Source of the DNA: Symbiodinium microadriaticum
Lineage: Eukaryota > Sar > Dinophyceae > Suessiales > Symbiodiniaceae
Length of the DNA stretch: 64,000 bases
Reading direction: 5' to 3'
Assembly: GCA_001939145.1 (NCBI GenBank)
Contig: LSRX01000298.1
Location: 602,462 to 666,461 of the forward strand
Shown: positions 33,377 to 46,383 of the stretch, one piece after another
Numbering within the stretch: position 1 is the stretch's first letter
Layout: each line of letters begins with the position of its first letter
Notes under the pieces: model-generated
Told to the model about the DNA's origin: nothing
The model's input: the letters and a program-made list of their open reading frames with translations, nothing else
Database searches by the model: none
Program-made: the position numbers and the translations under genes

Positions 33377-33470
33377 TCTCTCTCTCTCTCTCTCTTTCTC
33401 CCGGGCATAGGGGCAGGTCAATGCCCCCGGGCTCAAAGCCCACCCGATGTTGTATCGGGAGTAGGGGAGT
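33377..33470 (+). repeat. multi-hairpin element D
   Basis: A CT run is followed by three adjacent perfect hairpins: GGGGCA / TGCCCC (33410-33427), GGGCT-CAA-AGCCC (33429-33441) and CCCGAT / ATCGGG (33443-33459). The arrangement is the same as in elements F and G, while the stem bases differ in a paired way. Confidence 0.75.
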
Positions 33471-33574
33471 GAAAGTCGTGTGTAGTTCATCATTTGGGCT
33501 AAGGCCATAAAGAGTGAGGTGACGTACATGATGAACGTATACACTCCATGACACATGCACCGAGGAAGGCTTCC

Positions 33575-33640
33575 CTCTCTCTCTCTCTCTACCAGGCTTG
33601 GGGTTCGGGGCGGAAGCCTCTCTCTCTCTCTCTCTTTTTC
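33575..33640 (+). repeat. CT runs flanking one hairpin
   Basis: AGGCTT (33594-33599) pairs with AAGCCT (33614-33619), and CT runs lie on both sides. It may be a reduced relative of the multi-hairpin elements. Confidence 0.4.
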
Positions 33641-34799
33641 TTGAAAGGGTGCCGACAGCTGGAATGTTCAATCATTTCTTTCGCTCCGAGGACTTTGGGA
33701 CACGATGACAGGGTGGCGGCTCCCCTGAACCGCCGAGGCCAGCCAGCATGTGTCGGATCTGGGGTTCAAGGCCTTCCAAGTTCTGGAAGCAAGCCCCTTC
33801 TCATCCTTATCAGAATAGAAGCCAGCGCGGACGTTTTCAATCAACGCACGTTATGGAGAGTTGCTTCTGAAAGTGCCTACACCATAAGCACCTGAAGACA
33901 TCTTAAACTCTCCTCGGTGCGGATGGACAAGCTGACGAGCGGTTGTGAGCTTGGTTTGGGACTCGCGCGCCTTGGACTGGAAGAGCGCGCCGGAAAGCTT
34001 GCCTGAGGTGTCAGGGGTTGACTTCTGTCGGTTCGTAGTGGTTCCGGGTCTACGAAGGCGATCCAAGCGGCTTTGGCTGCTGCACACATACACGGCGCAG
34101 TCTTCAAAATTAAGCTCCCTCATCCAAGAATCCTAAAACCCCCACCTCAAATCATGCTAAAATCCCAGACCCTATGAACAATCGCCCTGACCCGAAGCCT
34201 GTGCTGTTCTCCACCCATCGCCAGAGCCGAGCTAAGAGATCTGCAGGATCCGGAAAGCCTGCTCTCGCCACAGCCCCACAGGGAAACACCTCCAGTCCGC
34301 TCCGCGGAACTCGAGCGGACATCGGCCTCTCCATCCATCCGCATCAACCTCTTTTCACATGTACATCTGCACGCGAATCCTGATGCGCGATCGCACGCCT
34401 ACCCGCCCAATGCTCGGAGTTTGCAGGATCGTCGGTTTCAATCGAGACCCCAGTGCTATCCTGACATCGCAAGTCGGCCGCGTTGGCTCTCATCACAGAC
34501 CCTGTGCATGGTCATGCTCTGTTCGGAATGTCTTGGCATGATAGGATACGTCGTTCTCTCAAGACCTCACTACGTCGGAAGGGAGGCTTCTTTCCTGCTG
34601 TGCTCGACGGCCTTTGCATATCTTTGCAACATAAGGATCATAATTCACACGCTTGCTGGCTAATGCATGTGCACCTCAAGATGCCAAAAGAAATCTTGCG
34701 GTGCACACGCAACAGTTGCACCGCCGAGCGGGCAACGGCTTTATAGGGTTCACGACTTGATTGGAGTTCAGAGCGACTTTCCGATGGGCAAAAACGCCG
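33641..34799. other. non-coding spacer
   Basis: No supported gene; open frames on both strands are short and unconvincing. Confidence 0.35.
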
Positions 34800-35029
34800 T
34801 GACAAGTTGTCGGGGCCTTCCGCCCCTGCATCCCCACACGCTTGAACAAACGCTTGAGAAGGCCGCAGAGTTTGGGCCTAATCTGCTGGCAGATTCCGTC
34901 CGAAGCCGAGGAGCATTTGAAGCGGATGCCCTTGGTCTGCAGGTTCTTGGCCATGAATCTCCTCGGAACGCTGAGACGATGCCCGGAGCATGTCCGAAAG
35001 GAGGTCCGAAATCCCATTCCCCACTTCAC
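34800..35029 (-). CDS. candidate exon, basic, hypothetical
   Basis: A minus-strand frame reads MAKNLQTKGIRFKCSSASDG, then QQIRPKLCGLLKRLFKRVGM. Third codon positions are mostly G or C, as in the ABC and MEI2-like genes here. The overlapping plus-strand frame is also open, so the strand is not certain. No family is recognised. Confidence 0.3.
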
Positions 35030-36929
35030 TGGTCAAGCCACATGGTCGGCTCGGTTTCGACTGCTAGCTGTAGCTAATCCGGCCCCTGCCGCCGAGCTTC
35101 AGCATCAGCATCTCGCAGTGCTCACAATCGCAATCCGGGCCATGAAGTCCGGAAGGATGCTCCTTCTTATGCTCTGAGCGAAATTGATGGAGCTTTTGAA
35201 ACCTGCAGCCCTCCTGCGCTTGCTTGATACAGGCACCCCCTCACCTGAAAACACTAGAGAGAAGTCCCCGGAACCTTCTTGAACGGCTACACCCGCGACT
35301 TGAACCCAGGAGGAGCTAAGGGGTTGAAATCTCACTTTGTGAACTTGGGGACCTGGGCCAACCCTTGGTAGAGATACGGAGATAGAGGGCTTTCCATGCG
35401 CAGCCCCTAACCAACAAGACAGGGGACCTGGGCTCCTAAAGCCAGGAGCCTGAAGTGCTGAGTCCTCCCATTTAGGCTTCGGTGAGCTGAATCTGAACTG
35501 CCACCCCGCACAAACATCACAATGGCAAAAAAAAAAAAGTGTGCGTAGTTCTTGGCAAACCAGAAAGGATCACAAGAGCTTCCTGCGGTTCTGGATCTGC
35601 CTCCGGCATGACCTGCGGGGCTCGCTGCTGGCGAAGCTTCGTGTCGGTCGAATACCCACATGTAAGACAAGGAAAGCACAGCTCGGCCCGGCGCTTTGCA
35701 CCTTCTTGAGCGCTGCCAAATCTTGGGCTCCGTGCTTGACATCCCGGAACCCCCCTGAAAAAAGCGGGACCCTGAGAACCCGAAGACCAAAGCTCCAACA
35801 CCCGAAACCCCCAAGCCTCCGCCCATCTCCCACCTCCTTCTGCGGCTCTTCCGCCTTCTTGGGCTCCAGGGCCGGCGGCCGGGGAAGCCCTGGGCGGCTG
35901 TCGCAAAAAAGGGCGGCGCCGGTTCCGCGCTGGACAGCGCGTGCAAGAGGGACGGCATTTCAAACTTTCCGAAAGAGGGTGTCTGAGGTCTTCGAAAGGG
36001 CCTTGAGGAGGATCGCTTCAGAGCTAACTTCGGAGTGCTTCTCCATCCTTTCCGGTCAGGCTTCAGACGGCTTGCGTAGGATCTTCCTAGATGTCTGAAG
36101 CTCCTGGGGCAGATTTCTATGTGCTGACTGTCCCTGGATGTCTGCGTTGCAGGCTTCATCTCCCTCTCGCATGGCTAAGGAACTATGCGCGCAAGCGAGG
36201 TTGCAGGCTTCAAGGTTTAGGGTTTAGGTCAGTTTAGGTCGTGGCGTTGTGAAGTCCTCGAACGCTTTCTTGATTCCGGCATACTCCACTGCATGGTTCC
36301 AGTTTTCGGAGGTCTCTCAAAGTTGTCGGCATCATCACATCAAGAATCAGTGCAACTGTAGAGGTCTGACTTCCCAAGGCAACAGAAAACATGTAGTCGT
36401 CTAGTACAGGTTGAACTCCAAGACGGCATTAATATGTTCATGATGCCTCATCTGACGGGCAGCACTTCTCTAGGAGCTTTTTAATGGACCCTTGTCTTCC
36501 CGGCACTGACGAACTGCCCGGCACCTTGCGGTGCAGGCTCCTCGTCATCGCTGTCGTAAGAGCCCACAAGGAGGTTCATGGCGTCGCTGGGGGAGCTGGG
36601 CTCGAAGGAAGTCCCTAAGCTCGGAGACTCCGTGACGCCGGGTTAGGGGCTGGTGGCTCTGGTGCTCGGGTCTGAAAGTTCTTGGCGAGGCTTGTCGGGA
36701 TTTTGGAGTTAGACGAGTAGGGGCTGAGTAGGGGCCGGTATACCTGAGAAGATTCTGAGGCTTGGCGGTGAGTTCTGCTACGTCTGACCATGTTGCCTCA
36801 GTTTGCTCCTGAGTCCGCTGGCCATGCGTCTGAGCCGAGACAAGCCGAGAGCCCCGAGAAGGATTTCACACACTGCGACAGACACCTTGTCCCGAATCTC
36901 TCTGCTCATTCTTCAGGAGATTCGGGTCG
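35030..36929. other. spacer with weak minus-strand exon candidates
   Basis: Around 36054-35970 a minus frame begins MEKHSEVSSEAILLKALSKT and ends at a possible GT donor. Around 35870-35830 another reads ALEPKKAEEPQKE. Both have high GC at third positions and could be exons of one gene. TTTAGGGTTTAGG lies at 36216-36228. Nothing else is recognised. Confidence 0.3.
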
Positions 36930-37035
36930 ATGAATAGCAGCAGCAGCAGCAGCAGCAGCATCAGCAGCAGCAGCAGCAGTAGCAGTAGCAACAGGAAGCG
37001 GTGGCAGGAGGAGGAGGAGGAGGAGGAGGAGGATG
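36930..37035. repeat. AGC then GGA trinucleotide microsatellite
   Basis: A run of AGC units (36938-36992) is followed by a run of GGA units (37007-37032). Confidence 0.95.
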
Positions 37036-39494
37036 TAAACAGCGGCTGCAGCAATTCAAGGCCAGTCTCTCACCCAAGGTGCATCCCGCATGTCATGCTA
37101 ATGTGCAAGGTTTACCAACTGGTTTCCTACCATTAAACTTTAGCGACTCAAGCATCCGAGCATCTCACGGGAGTGGAATGTCACTTGGCGACGCAACAGA
37201 AGATGACAACAAGTAGGACAACATCATCCATGATGAAGAACTGCAGTGATGAGGGGAAGATAGCAACGAACATCACTATTCGAAAACCTATCGTAAGAGA
37301 AACTCGCGGAGCGGCAACATAGTACCAACAGCAATAGCAGCAGGAGCAGCGGCAGCAGCATCGGGAACCTCAGCATGCCAAAACAAAGACCGGATAACGG
37401 TAGAACTCAAAAAACAAGAACCGGAGTAGGCCTGAAAAACCACACAACTTTCGAACCGCCAGGGACCGAGCCCCCAGCCTGCAGCACCGAGTGCGACACC
37501 CGGGTGCCCTCAAAGGAGATCCCATGATCGCCGCGGAACTTCACCTCGCAAGGGTTGGGACGGGTGTGGGGCCGTAGGGTTTCAGGGTTTCGGGTCGGGG
37601 AAAGGTCTGAGAATTCTGGTGCTCTTCCAAGTGTAAGGGGTTTGCGGCCGTGGGGGGGTTTGGGTTGGGAGGCTGCTGCAGGGCTTGGGGTTTCAACCCC
37701 AACATCCAGATCGCGATATCGCGACATGCGATGCAGAGGTATCGATGGGTGGGAAGGACAGAATGTCGCCGCGGTGCGAGACTGAGGCTTGAAAGGGGAG
37801 TTTGGGGGCAGCGGCGCAAGTTGCTCAAAGCTCAGCGGCCGTGACATGACCCAATAGGGCGGGGTTGATCATGGCCATTGTGGCTGTTGGTCGAAGCTTT
37901 CGGATTGGATCAAGGGCTGCAAGGTCATATGGGGAAGACATGGGCTATCTAAGCCTCTATATCTCTAGGCGGCCGTGACTTCCTGAGCTCCCCGAAGCTG
38001 TCAATCCTGATTGGACGAAATTAACAAAAAGAATACTCGGAGCTAACAGCCCTCAACAACCGAAAAGCACAGCAGTTAAACAAGTAAGAGCAACCATCAG
38101 TATGCACAGGGAAAAACAAGCGAACAACGACACATGCATGAAATGTTGCGGTTAAGGCGTGTAACCACCAGCCATGCCAACTACAGTACAGTTTACAGAC
38201 GACAGAGATATAAAGGTACCAATGCGCAAGGGCCGCCACCGCCGCCGACGCCCCCGCTCGAACAACTTTCCACCAAAACAAACCAACCTCGACGACAAAG
38301 CCCGGGCATCAAAACAGCCCGTGGCGGAAACCCGAGGGCCCGACGGACACGAGCCCGCTCTTGGGCTTCGCGCTGGGCCAGGCTGGTTTGGACTGTGACC
38401 TGGAAGTTGTCGCCAGGCAGCGTCACAAACCCTGAACCCTGGACCCCAAGACCCGACAAGCCATGGCCCCTGGCACACTCCACCAGCGTGCAGGTACTGA
38501 ACCCCCAAACCCTGACAGGCTCCTTCAACTCATCCGAACTCTCCCACAAAACCCCCAAGAACGACCAAACGCGCAGCAAAAGGGCCGCAATTCTGTCTGG
38601 CTCGTGGCTCGTTGCATTTCCGCATCGCCTGCTCAGGAAGCGTAGCTTTGCTGTGAAAATTTTGTGGGTCTGATGCTCCGTCCACAGACAAAAGCACCGC
38701 ATCCACCTGAACATGCGGCCAATACCGATGCAGAAGGCTGAAGGCTTCGGGCTTGGCGGTGGTTCCAGGATTGCCAAAGGTTCAGAAAGTGATAGACGCT
38801 GGGCTGGAGCTTCGAGAAACAACGGCTCATCACGACTGGAAGAACTTCGGAGGTCTAAAAAGCTTCGGGCTTGGGCTGCGAGCATCACGGATTCTAATGT
38901 GGGAGCTTACCGTACAGGGTTCGGGCTCCGTGTCTCTTTGGACCTCCGGGCCGTTTTGCGGGCGAGCATGGTGGGATGATGAGCGTTCCTTACATTGCGG
39001 GGCTTGAAGCCTTCAGGGTCGCAGTAGTCCGATCGTAGTGCTGAACATGTTGTGTCCCAACACAAGCCTGAAGGCCGATCGTAGTGCTGAAAACACGCAG
39101 TCTAAAGTCATAAGACGAGAATCGGTAATCCGACAACGACTCAGCAAAACCGTGCCAAAAGAACCCTCAAAAATTTGCGAACCCCCACACATCACTTTTT
39201 AAGACTCTGCTATCCGCCACCTCCTTGAAACGCCTGGGCCTGGCCTTGCTTCGGCAGTGTCACCGCAGAGGCGGAAGTCCCCAGGGAGGGCAGGCGAACT
39301 GGATCTCCCGTTGGCCTGGGCACGGCTGACGGCTTCAAAGTGTGGAGCATGGTTCTGGTAGCTTTATAATTGGCGACTACAGGCTACTAAAAGGGTTGCT
39401 AGAAGGAATACTGTTGGTGCGAAACAGGAGGGAACCAAAATCATGAAAAAAAGTACGACATCAGTGCATTCGCATAACAACCGAACACGAATGA
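37036..39494. other. non-coding spacer with degenerate GGGTTT motifs
   Basis: Open frames occur on both strands (for example 38193-38888 minus), but their residues come from decayed GGGTTTCGGG / CCCGAAACCC strings. I see no supported gene. A mixed GTA/AGC triplet tract lies at 37320-37360. Confidence 0.35.
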
Positions 39495-40112
39495 TTGTCT
39501 ATTGTCGGGGGCGCCGTCGTCGTCGCGGCTGCTGCCACCGTTGTCGTCGGCATCGGCATCGTCGTCGGGGTCCTCTTCCTCCTCCTCCATGCCCAACTAC
39601 TCCATGGTGGTGGCAGTCCTGGTGTTACAAGTACATATGTTCATCTTGGCTTAACCTCACTAGCAATAGCCAGCGACAATATTCGTTGTCGTCGTGGTGG
39701 TAGCGGTAGTGGTAGTGGAAGTGATGATAGTGGTAGTGGTAGTAGTGGTAGTGGTAGGGATAGTGGTAGTGGTAGTGGTGGTAGTAACGACAGTGATAGC
39801 GATAGTGGTAGTGGTAGTAGTTGTAGTGTTCCTGGTGGTGGTAGCAGCAGCAGTGGAAATGGTAGCGGTAGTGGCAGTGGCAGCACTAGCGGTAGTGGCA
39901 GTGGCAGGGGTCTTGGCAGTGGTAGTCGTAATAGTAGTCGTAGTAGTACTCGTCGTCGTCATGGTGGTGGTGGTGCTCGTGGTCGTGGTCGTGGTCGTGG
40001 TCGTAATCGTGGTCGAGGTGGTGGTGGTGGTGGTGGTGGTGGTGGTGGTGGCGGTGGCGGTGGCGGCGGCGGTGGCGGTGGCGGCAGAAGAAGCAGCAGC
40101 AGAAACCGGTGA
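39495..40112. repeat. GGTAGT / GGT / CGTGGT triplet repeat domain
   Basis: About 600 bp of imperfect triplets: GTCGTC at the left, GGTAGT and GGCAGT in the middle, CGTGGT, then a pure GGT/GGC run at 40018-40082. All six frames are low complexity (poly-Gly/Ser, Val, Thr, Pro), so open frames here are not evidence of a gene. Confidence 0.9.
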
Positions 40113-40590
40113 TGTTGCAGGTGAATCATCCCAATATCTGAGCAAAAAACAGCCAAGACTCCACTGCAGCCTTTCACCATCTTGGGACAACAGCCGCGAA
40201 AAACCCAAAGCTAGACCCTCAAGCCTCAGACCTGATTGAGTTGATGCGCGTGCTGACCTGGGAGCCCGGCGCCATGATCCCTCCCGCTTCCGCCCCAGGG
40301 AAGCTGCGAAGCCGGATGCGGCTGGCGGCAAAAAGCTAGTGACTGCGTGGGGCTGTGGTGGAACATTGCAAGCCTCAGGACTTGCGGCTCAGGACAAGTA
40401 GTTCGAGGCTTTGGGCTTGCTTACGAGTGTTATATATGAAAAGAATCAACTCATTGAACGAATCTGAGTGCTGCGCGGATGCCATCCCCGTGGTTGTCCA
40501 GGTTCAAGGGCAGCCACCGTGTTTGCGTCGAGATTGCAGTTGAGGAGGCACGGGGATTCTGGAGTCAAGCCCTGCACGCGTCTTTTGGCT
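40113..40590. other. non-coding spacer
   Basis: No supported feature. Confidence 0.35.
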
Positions 40591-40893
40591 TCAGCTTTGA
40601 CGTGGCCGAGCGCCAGCAATTGAAGCTTCAGGGGGCCTGGAAATCTGATTATCGGAAGCACAGCGTCGACAAAAGGAAGCATTGCCCTTCACTTGGAGCG
40701 ATCGGTAAACCGGGTCTCCTTTTTTTAGATCCGTGTGTTTTGACATTGCCTGCTGCAAAAAATCATTCATCTTCTTCTCTGTTTCAATACCCTTAACTGA
40801 AACGTAAGCCTTCAAAGCCTGGTCTAGCCTAGAGAAGGGGAAGGGAGCATAAGCGCTTTTTCTACTTTTTCCTGCGGGGCCGAAGCTTTGCAC
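40591..40893 (-). CDS. candidate exon, hypothetical
   Basis: The minus-strand frame contains SRLDQALKAYVSVKGIETEK, then KMNDFLQQAMSKHTDLKKGD and YRSLQVKG. It has normal helix-like composition and codon use, starts at a GTG rather than an ATG, and ends in TGA, so it may be an internal or last exon. The family is not recognised. Confidence 0.33.
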   Translation of the reverse strand: MQSFGPAGKSRKSAYAPFPFSRLDQALKAYVSVKGIETEKKMNDFLQQAMSKHTDLKKGDPVYRSLQVKGNASFCRRCASDNQISRPPEASIAGARPRQS

Positions 40894-43885
40894 GGCAGGG
40901 TTCGGGCATGAGCTTCGCTACGTGCCAATCTTTGCATCGAAAGAACTAACTTGAATTGAAAGTCATACTGTTAACAAACATCACGCAGCGAAGACGGAAA
41001 CGACTACAACGACGACAAGTATCAAAGCAAGCGGCCGAACACGGATAGCGCGCTGCATGAAGACCCTGCTCAAGTTAAGATCACCCCATGGTTTATGGTG
41101 AGCCCGAAGTCGAAACCTAAACAAATGCAAACCCAGACTAAGCTTTGTCGATGTCCACCATTTCGAGGTGGAAGATGAGATGCTCATCGGATCGAATCCC
41201 CGAAGGGCGAGCCTGAAAAGGTTGGAGTGGGGTTATCGGCTTCTGGGGAGCATGTGACCCCTGAGGACGCCTAAAGCCTTGGGCATTCGGGATGCCGTTA
41301 CGCATGACGGTGATACTGAAGGTCGCGTCCGCTACAATGATGACTCGGGTGGGCTTGCAGGCGGGTGGGCTGCTGGGTGGTTGTGGGCCGACCACAAGCA
41401 TCAAGCAAAAGCCTGTGCGCATAAGGAAAAGCCAGGTGCGCACAGCAGTACCGGGTGGGAGCAAAGGGAGAGAGCGAGACCAGAGAGCATAAGGAAAACA
41501 ACAGCATAAGATTCAAGGCCAATGGTCGTGATAATGGAAATGACAAGGTTGAAGAAGAGACCGCGATGATGATAGTGACATGTTAGCAACAGTAAAGTGA
41601 ATGACGATGATGACACAGCTTCCAAGATTACAGTCATGGCAATAAGGCTGATCATCCTGCAGATGCTGACAGTCGCTGTATTAGCGGTGATGTCGAGTGG
41701 ACGGTGGAACTGACAAGGATAACGATGAGGAGTAAAAATTGGGGCGCGTAATACTTTCTAAAATTATAACAGGTCGGTGCTCTTGCTGCCAGGAGCAATT
41801 CAATACCACAGCGCTTGTGCCCAACTACCGGATATTGACAACACTAGCTGCTCTAAAACTGATCACACTACACGGTTTCAGGGCCTTTCGCTAAGTACGA
41901 TGAACTTTGCCGGGTGGATCTATTCGCTATTCGCGGCATGTTGCTGTTGCTGCTTGCTGCTTGTTGAAATCAATACAAACGTACAACACCACCTTCTTGT
42001 CGAAACCGAGCTTGGGCGGGACAGTGGCCTCCAGATTGCACAGTGCTCTGACAGCCCAGAAACGTCCCGCTTCAACGGCCCAGTGTGGCTATTGTAGTTT
42101 ACCATATTTTGCTGATACTACTAATAGGAACAGTAGTATTACGATCATCAGTATTGCCAGTAGCAATTGCTGCTACAGGTCCCTAGTTTCACTTGGCAAG
42201 AGGAGGGCTCTACTCGATCCTTTGCCAATGGCCCTGAAATCGGCGAGGCCACACCCCCAACCGCAACCCCATATTCAAAGGTCACCGGGTTTAAGACATG
42301 GTAGCGTCGGACAGTCACCAACTGAAGAGGTGAGCCCCGCCCCACCTACTTCCCCACGCGCTGTGTTGTGGCCCAAAACCGAGACTGGGTTTCGCACAGC
42401 TGTGAATTCGAGCTACAATGAGAGTGGTACGCATCGCTATCTTCGAGGGTACAGTGATGCAACTTAGCAGCAATTAATGGAATAGAACAAGCTGTCGTCC
42501 TGCACCTGGTAAACAGTACCCATGGCGCTTCAATTTTTTGTGGCGAAGGTGGATGCTCTGACTAATCTGAGACCAGGAGCTCAACACACAACCCCACAAG
42601 CCCTGAACCCCCCAACCGTTTTTTTGACAGGGACTGCAATGCACTAAGCCAACCCCGAAATCCTTGAACCCGAAACCCTACACCCGAATCCCTACTGTAC
42701 CCACAACCCGTCTAGCAACCCTCCTGGGCTTACAAATACTACTCGTATATGGAACTGACAAGTACTATATACCCTTTCAAATTTATTCCAAGAAAATACA
42801 CATACTATGTCCTATATAATACTGTTCATGATTTTTCACGACATTACACTCTACTCTACTCTCTTCTCTCATGCTTCACTATACTATCAGCGGGCTCGGG
42901 TCGATTCCTTCCGCTTCTCCCCGGCGCACATGCCCAGCCTCATGGAAGTTTTTGGGCTTCCGTTTTTGGGCATAGGGCTTTGCCTCCCACCTAGCTCGGA
43001 CGAGCACATTGTGCGGGCTAGGGCTTTAGGATTGAGGGCGTTCTGCGCCCTTCGGACATCCAGGCCGGGTCTGCAGACAGTACAGGAAGCGGGCGATTCC
43101 GTCCACACTCTGAAAGCGCAGGTCTAAACCCTAAACCCGGCAGTCCGAGTTATGCTGAAGATCCAGGAGTGGGTTGAGGAGAGTTCGCATCACTTTTTTT
43201 TTTACACTTAGGATGGCCGGCCTCTCGCATTTTGCATACTCGGTCGCCCCCATGGCCAATCGTAGGGTTTGGATAGGTCGTGTCAGCAGAACCAAAATCT
43301 GCCCGAACCTTAAAGCACTAAAGCCGACCTACGATGTAGAAGCCTAGGCCTCATGGCCAAAAGCCGTCACAACTCCAAACCACAACCCGGGCAACAGACT
43401 TGGCCGACAGCACCCAAAACCAGAAAAACCAAAAAGAAACAAGTTAACGCCCGAAAACTCACGGCACATACAACACAACCCCCATGCTGAGACCGCGACA
43501 GGGCGGACTGAAAGCCCTTCATGCACTCAGGCTTGGAGTGATCTTTGCACTTGCCCAACTTGAACACATACCTCCCAATGCACTGAAACTCACACATACG
43601 TCTCAACAGCTGCCGTATGTGTGTGTGTGTGTGTCTGTCAGGTCGAAAAAGGTAAACTAACGCACGCCTTTTGCCTTTACTTTTGTAACCGCACATCCTG
43701 TACAGCAGGAGCAAAGAATTCACTGTCATCTAGTTGTGGTTTTTGTGTGTTGACATTATTTTCGGCTCTTGTTTCGTGCAGTCTTTACAAACAAACGGAC
43801 CGAACTAAATTCGCCTCGGCCCCGGCCGAAGCGGTCAGAGGTTCCTATTCGGATTCCCTCTATTCCCCACCTCTTAATCCCCCAC
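40894..43885. other. non-coding spacer with a telomere motif
   Basis: No supported gene in these 3 kb. CTAAACCCTAAACCC occurs at 43124-43138. A GT run lies at 43617-43634. Confidence 0.4.
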
Positions 43886-44540
43886 NNNNNNNNNNNNNNN
43901 NNNNNNNNNNNNNNNNNNNNNNNNNNNNNNNNNNNNNNNNNNNNNNNNNNNNNNNNNNNNNNNNNNNNNNNNNNNNNNNNNNNNNNNNNNNNNNNNNNNN
44001 NNNNNNNNNNNNNNNNNNNNNNNNNNNNNNNNNNNNNNNNNNNNNNNNNNNNNNNNNNNNNNNNNNNNNNNNNNNNNNNNNNNNNNNNNNNNNNNNNNNN
44101 NNNNNNNNNNNNNNNNNNNNNNNNNNNNNNNNNNNNNNNNNNNNNNNNNNNNNNNNNNNNNNNNNNNNNNNNNNNNNNNNNNNNNNNNNNNNNNNNNNNN
44201 NNNNNNNNNNNNNNNNNNNNNNNNNNNNNNNNNNNNNNNNNNNNNNNNNNNNNNNNNNNNNNNNNNNNNNNNNNNNNNNNNNNNNNNNNNNNNNNNNNNN
44301 NNNNNNNNNNNNNNNNNNNNNNNNNNNNNNNNNNNNNNNNNNNNNNNNNNNNNNNNNNNNNNNNNNNNNNNNNNNNNNNNNNNNNNNNNNNNNNNNNNNN
44401 NNNNNNNNNNNNNNNNNNNNNNNNNNNNNNNNNNNNNNNNNNNNNNNNNNNNNNNNNNNNNNNNNNNNNNNNNNNNNNNNNNNNNNNNNNNNNNNNNNNN
44501 NNNNNNNNNNNNNNNNNNNNNNNNNNNNNNNNNNNNNNNN
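43886..44540. other. assembly gap of 655 Ns
   Basis: All bases are N. Frames reported across it have no meaning. Confidence 1.
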
Positions 44541-46383
44541 AGTTTGTCTATGCACAAACCCTATCACTCTTCACCCCGCAGACGCTGCACCCCGATATCC
44601 TGCGAAAGCAAAAGCCCCAGACCTGGCATCATGTCTTCCTCCCAACATACGTCCGGGCCGAGGCGGACGACGCGCAGCGTTTAAATTATGAAACACAGGG
44701 ACACACGACACACTAGGAAGCCAGCCGCCTGGCTAACCTTTCGGAACTTCTCTGTTTCCGAAAGCACATGAATGCTAAGCAAAGGCAACGGAAGCACGTC
44801 TTTAAGATAGTGTGCGGCAGTATCGCCGTGAATTTCGGGGACCCAGTTTAGGGCTTTGGGCGATGTTCCGGCTCAGGGGACGTGGACCGCTAATCCTCCT
44901 CTTGCCGCTCGCAACCCGCCGAGGCTGGATGAGTTCGTAACAGTTCTATGGCCCAAGACGAGGTGTTTCATCTTTTAACCGGTGTACACTAGATGGTCCA
45001 GGATAGCGGAAGGCTCACATGTAGACTCTGCGAATTTAGATCTCAAGGTGAAGGCATGGATTTCCGCACGAACTCCAGCCTCAAAAGAAATAAATCTGCC
45101 CCGGCAGGACTATGCCAGAACATAACACCGCGACTCAAACACCACAAGCCTGAACAGGATCATCAACCCTCAACGCCCCACACAAACAGCCTTGCCCGTC
45201 CGTGAACCCCGGATTGCAGGAGAGGAACGGATCACCGTCCCTAGTACTTTCGAACTGCGCCCCCTCCTTTTTGAGGAAACCTGAAGCGAGGGGGGTCCTT
45301 GCTCGGGGTTCTTAGATATTTCGCCTCCCGCATGGGGACGGAAAACAGTTTAGGGCTTACGTAGGGTTCAGGGACCACCATCAGCATCACCGCGGTGGTC
45401 CATGTCATTCTCTTCGTATGCATGAGTTTCTCGCCAAAGCATCACAAATCATCAGCGGTCAGGATTGCGCAGTAGCCGCCAAACAGTCCCGCGATGTCCC
45501 GCGCACTCTGAGCCTAAATTAAGTCCTCGCCCGAAGCTGCTTCAAAGCTCAACTGATCCCAGAGGCTGGTGTAGTGGACATGGACCAGGTCACCGTCTCC
45601 TTCCAGGGCTTCCGGATGCGTTTCTAGCAGCTTCTGGGACTTCTGGGACAGAAAGGCTGCAGCACTTTTTCCGTGCGTAAAGGAAGCGCTCTTGTGCCCG
45701 GAAGCCTAGGAGTCATGGGGTCAAGACGCTCTTCGCTGCTTTTTGGGACTCCGAGACGGAGGATGCAAAACCAAAGGCACTGCTGTGTTGGTGCAGAGTC
45801 TTCAGCCTTCAATCTGACCCCACAACGTCACTGAACTCCTGCAACCACTCATCTGTACTGTGGTTCTGTGCGTGGCTGCTCGCCAGTGCTGCGATTGCAC
45901 TCGATCACAGTCCATGCGTGATCTTCCACCCTATTGTAGGCCAACTCACAGAATCCAAACAAACAACCTTGCCGAACTTATGTCATGTCATCCCGCTTTT
46001 GAACAGGACAATCCGACAGGATGGGTACTCACATGGACACCAGGCTGTGTGTCAAACCTGCAAACACAGCTGCAAAAATATGAGAAATGTGTATTCAGCG
46101 CCACTGCTTCGGTGATAGGACCGAAGCTGCAGCTCGCGAACTGGTGGAGGGGTTTCGAGGAGGGAGAAAAGGTCGGAGATGTTGACAAAGTTCTCCTAAA
46201 CCGGAGATGATGTGATGGGGCACCACGGAATTCTCTGAACTCGCATGACGCCTTATCATCAATGTGTCAGTTCTTGAAATGCGACATCGACCCACCCAGC
46301 AGCCTGTGTCCAAGACGCGTTGTTCATCGAACAGTAGGAAAGAATCCCGGGCACGAATGGACACGGGCCTGGGGCCAACCCAA
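44541..46383. other. non-coding spacer
   Basis: No supported gene. Frames at 45860-46210 (plus) and 46095-46364 (minus) overlap one another and neither shows a domain. Confidence 0.35.

Noticed and set aside
35407..36159. Minus frame of 250 codons as one gene
   Set aside because: Composition changes along the frame, and better coding parts lie in another frame, so it is not a single exon.
38193..38888. Minus frame of 231 codons
   Set aside because: Overlaps an open plus frame, no domain, and it derives partly from decayed CCCTGAACCC-type strings.
39660..40331. Thr-rich minus frame of 223 codons as a further member of the Thr-rich family
   Set aside because: No signal peptide, no TMTD unit and no exon 2 tail; it is triplet-repeat translation.
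43621..44716. Frames of 227-356 codons across the N gap
   Set aside because: Made almost only of unknown bases.
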